A stretch of 64,000 bases of DNA, from assembly GCA_008477525.1 (NCBI GenBank), contig SPDT01000006.1, positions 4,553,501 to 4,617,500 on the forward strand, written 5' to 3'. Both the position numbers and the translations under genes were made by a program. Shown piece by piece: positions 60,421 to 64,000 of the stretch. The notes below the pieces were generated by a model that worked only from the letters and a program-made list of their open reading frames with translations, was not told the origin of the DNA and did not search any database. The stretch comes from Hypomyces perniciosus (taxonomy: Eukaryota > Ascomycota > Sordariomycetes > Hypocreales > Hypocreaceae). The first letter of the stretch is position 1; the number at the start of each line of letters is the position of its first letter.

Positions 60421-63400
60421 GATGAAGGTTGTGGGAGTTGATAAAAAGAAGACAAATACCACGGAGATGGGTGTAAGTCGACCCCCTGTTGTCTAGAACT
60501 GGAGACAACTTCAACAGTGACGAACTGGAAGGAATCGAGGAATGGGGGGCAGACACCTATATATACACACAGACATATATACGGCGTGAATATCGGGCAT
60601 CAAAGGAGACTCGAGACCCTGCCACCGCAGCCGTAGTATCCCTAGAGGAGTAGGGACCCTTTGGAAAGACCCGATCCGATCCGGGAACACCAGGCGAGTG
60701 GTCCTGGGCAAGACAGGCGCCACACCGTTTCCATGCTCCCCTTCCAGGCTGAGCTGATGCAGTCAAAGCAGCAGCGGAAAGGCGCGCATGCTCGTTTGCC
60801 TAACGCACCGTCATCGCAGCAATGCCGAGGGTCCGTCCAGCCGCAGCAGCTGACTGGGGCAGCGGGTTCCATCCGATCCTCCCAAACAGGGGACTCTGCG
60901 GGAACTGTTGAGTTGAGTTGGGGCTGAAGAGGTGAGAGTTGGAGGGATACAGATGACATGCCACATCGATGGCCCTAGGTGTTGGTTCTTTGACTCTATA
61001 CGCTGTATCAACCGACTCGTCAAGACACCAAAGAGCTTCTAGAGGGAAACCAATGCTGGAGGAAACTGTAAGACTCAGACCAACATGGAAATAGAGTGGT
61101 ATCCAGACTGGGAAGACCAGCTTGGTAGGATCCCGGTCTCCCCAGAAGAGGGCATCTGTGGAATCATCCGTGGCCCTTGACAAGTAAACTAGATGGTTAA
61201 TAAGGGCCCACCCCGATGAGTACCGGCCCTAGAGAATGCAATTCGCCGATAGGCTGGACTGGACCGTTCTCAGCGCTTCCTTTCAGCCAGCATAGTCTTC
61301 TTGTCCTGGACCAGCTGCCTTCTGTGGCCGCCACCCGCGGTTAAGACCTCAAGTTCTTTAGTCTGTCATTTTTATGAGATGAAGGACCTGCATTAGCCGG
61401 GACACTAATAGCACATGAAGGTAACGATCAAGTCCAAGCGTAGAAAAGTGGCGTGTTATCAAACGTACTCGTATGTTTGTGTGGTGGGAGGAGAGAAATC
61501 AGTTTTGTTTCCGAGGCGGCCACTCGGAGGGCCTCCTCTCCGGCCCGCTCTTGGGCTAAAATATAGGCCAATATCAGAATTCTTATTCTTTTTGCTTTTC
61601 AGCTCTTTCTTTGCAAGGGGTTCGTCAGGCCTTCTCTCCACTTTTTCTAGGCAGGAATAAAAAGTCTTCCAGGTGTCTTGGCTTTGTCTTGGGTAGGATC
61701 CCCATTGACTGAACCCCTGGCGATGACACTCTTTGGGGCCGAGCGGTGCATCGTCCATCTGTGCACAGAAAGGGCTAGTCGTCTAGGCAATATTGATACG
61801 AAAAGGGCAAGGTAGAGTAGCATTGAAACTTCGAAATGGGCGCAAGGGTGGGCAAAAGACGCACGCTGAGCGCATGACCATTGCCAGCTCATCTCGCTTC
61901 ATCACCTGCAGACAAACACATGTGATAGATACGGAGTGCAAAAGAGAATTTTCTGCCAGCCAGCAATACATTCGTGTAAGAAGTGCTCGTAGGCATGTTT
62001 GTGTATGTTTGTGTATGTTTGTGACCGTGTAGGAAGCCCAGAACCACATGCAAGCAAGGAACAAAACAATATCTTGGTGGATGTTGTGCTTCCGATCGTG
62101 TGCCGTTCAATCAATCGTGCGACATGTCTTAAATGCCAGGGAGAAAAAAAAACCAAAGCCACCATCAATCAATTGATAATTATTTGCTAAGAATAGACCC
62201 TGATCCATGACGTCCGGGGAGCTGGGGTGGAAGGGACAGGACTGGACAGTAGAGCGAGGCATATGGATGCATCTCTGATCAACACCAAAGAGGGTACGGA
62301 GGATATTCCAGTCCAGTCCAAGAGATAACTCATTATTCCTGGCTACCAGTCTGGAGATCTTCGATAGACTTAAACAAATAGATAATGATTACTAGCAGCG
62401 AAGCGGACCGTCCCTTGCAATCGACGGTTAGTGATCTTTGCTCCCCTGGTTTGTTAGCACTCAGCGCCACAATTCATTTATTGAGCTGCTCATGGATCGT
62501 TGTAATGGTAGTAGTAGTATCTAAAAAAAAGGATCAATTCTCTCCATACTCCGTACCCTTGATAGATATCACGGATTCAGTGCTCGTATGACTGCCATCG
62601 AATATGGCCTCCCATTTCCGAGAGTCTTCCACCTTGGCACTTCATACGTCGTCCATACCAGGTAACCCTTATTACCACCTATTCTATAAGCAGCAGCCCG
62701 GGGAATCGGTTTGTTTCGTTTTGGCTTGCAAGGCATGGCCTGTCAGTGCCCAACAACCTGCAGCTCCTCCTCAGCTCTCTTCAGCCGCTCCTGAGACAAC
62801 ACCACTTATATAATACTTCGTACTACGGAGTACGAGCAGCCAAGACGGACCTCGTCCTATTCCGTAAGAGTCCGCCGCTAGACTCAGTTCTGGCCCCAAC
62901 CTTGCATGTTTTCCCGTGTTTGCATGTCTGTCTGCTGGGATTCCGCTCATCTGAGTAGTAGTATAGATAGTCTGGCCCAGACCTTCTTTGCCTGGCGCCA
63001 CCAGCAAGCCTTCTCAGATCACCAGCGGCAGAACACACACCAGCGTCGCTGCCCTGCATTTAGCAGTCAAGTCCGAAGAGGAAAAAGAAAGCAAAGATAC
63101 AAAAATGACCAGAGCGGTTTGTTTCTGCTTGCAGCTAGCTGTTGGACCGTTCCGTAATATCCGGATCCGAGAAAATAGTCTCACTTTGTCTCTAAGATGG
63201 GCCATTCTGTCGAAACATATCTACTATTTACAACCAGTGAGCTCTCATCCATTCCATTCCGTAAGTGTCACATATGACTTTTTGGCCTCTCGTACCTTAT
63301 GATTCTTTGCTACACTCTGCATCCACTCCGCTACAAGTAGTTCTAGGAGTAGTTCAATTGTGTCCGTATTTCTGCCACTTTATGGACAATGGATCAGGGA

Positions 63401-63778
63401 TCACGCATCTCGACTTATTACCTACGAATTTCTCCATTTCACATCTCACTTGCTGTGCTGGTCTATCAACGCGTAGTCCCAAACATAGTACTAGCCTCCT
63501 TCGCAACCCTATTCCCCGTGTCCATGTCATTGTCAAGGCAGCAATATACCGAACTGCAGTTTATCGAGCTCCGGGTAATCCACTTCACCAAATATGATAC
63601 CATTTGTATAGACATTTAATACATAAGTCGTGCTTTTTCTTCCATTCTGGTGTGCGCGCACCTCAAGAGGACGGCGGATTATGCTGAGCTCTAGAGTACA
63701 TCCAGTGCAAACCATCCTTCCCCTTTCCCAAAACGCCAGTGCAAAATTTGTAGCCAGGACAATCCATGCTCTCATCCC
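60421..63778. other. 3.4 kb gene-poor region
   Basis: Upstream of the WSC gene and downstream of the right-edge gene. It carries two TACGGAGTA-type motifs (62547-62555 and 62824-62832). No open frame has a recognisable domain or fungal splice structure. Confidence 0.45.
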
Positions 63779-64000
63779 TCATGCCTTGTTCCTCAAATGA
63801 GGAGGAACCCACTTACCGGGAGCCCGAGACGCCGGCAGAGTCTCAGTTGGTGGAGCCGGTGACTCCCTGTCGTTCTCGCCGCGTCTTGAGCCACCTCGTT
63901 CGACCGGAGGTCCGCGAGGAGCGGGTGCCCTGGACGGCGGCGGCGCATCATCCGATCCACTTACTCCCGAAGATCCACCGGTGGTAGTCTTGGCCGCTTG
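63779..64000 (-). CDS. C-terminal end of an unidentified gene (5' part beyond window)
   Basis: The frame is open from the right edge to TGA at 63779-63781 (last 73 residues). It is Gly/Ser/Pro/Arg-rich ([20 protein letters not shown]) and ends [19 protein letters not shown]-type tail occurs in some RNA-binding and translation factors (Ded1 N-terminus, eIF3a/eIF4B-like C-termini), so a translation-related protein is a guess only. A GTAAGT at 63811-63816 could be a donor, but read-through gives the more sensible ending. Confidence 0.5.
   Translation of the reverse strand, partial: QAAKTTTGGSSGVSGSDDAPPPSRAPAPRGPPVERGGSRRGENDRESPAPPTETLPASRAPGKWVPPHLRNKA

Noticed and set aside
63808..63820. GTAAGT splice donor in the right-edge gene
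   Set aside because: Read-through produces the plausible ending [11 protein letters not shown], so I kept one exon.

Overview
The window is nuclear DNA from a filamentous ascomycete (Pezizomycotina, most likely a sordariomycete, perhaps Hypocreales). The genes carry short spliceosomal introns with GTRAGT donors and CTAAC/CTGAC branch sites. Proteins match fungal families closely, and gene order mixes strands with no operons. Species was not determined. I rebuilt 23 protein-coding genes exon by exon; every joined exon set keeps a single open frame except at one splice site, which is flagged.

Layout, left to right. 1-13.5 kb: the 3' end of pyrroline-5-carboxylate reductase, histone acetyltransferase HAT1, an LMBR1-family membrane protein, a CorA-like membrane protein, the catalytic subunit of protein kinase A, and an L-type (VIP36/Emp47-like) cargo lectin. 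13.9-22.8 kb: an accessory block. 23.2-39.2 kb: TIM13, an NSRP1-like splicing protein, a LysM protein with a Cys-rich N-terminus, the SF3b subunit RSE1, the COX1 translational activator MSS51, a PXA-domain protein with a 1.39 kb intron, and a CENP-B-type HTH regulator. 39.2-47.4 kb: an 8.1 kb gene-free stretch rich in TAC/GTA triplets and a recurrent TACGGAGTA motif. 47.4-60.4 kb: GTPase RBG1/DRG1, a Hos4-like ankyrin protein, an ALKBH6-like dioxygenase with a damaged splice donor, a DFG10-type polyprenol reductase and a secreted two-WSC-domain protein. 60.4-63.8 kb is gene-poor, and the 3' end of another gene lies at the right edge.

The most interesting region is 13.9-22.8 kb. It holds an ABCC-type exporter, a tiny three-exon gene for a secreted Tyr-rich peptide with Kex2 (KR) sites and a duplicated DVD module, and two divergently transcribed UstY-family (DUF3328) proteins, each with a membrane anchor and two HxxHC motifs. 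Together they look like a compact fungal RiPP (dikaritin / cyclic-peptide type) cluster: the precursor enters the secretory pathway, Kex2 frees Tyr-containing cores, the UstYa/UstYb-type oxidases would crosslink them, and the ABC protein would export the product. It sits between housekeeping genes (cargo lectin and TIM13), as an inserted accessory cluster would. The product is unknown; the peptide call rests on predicted splicing.
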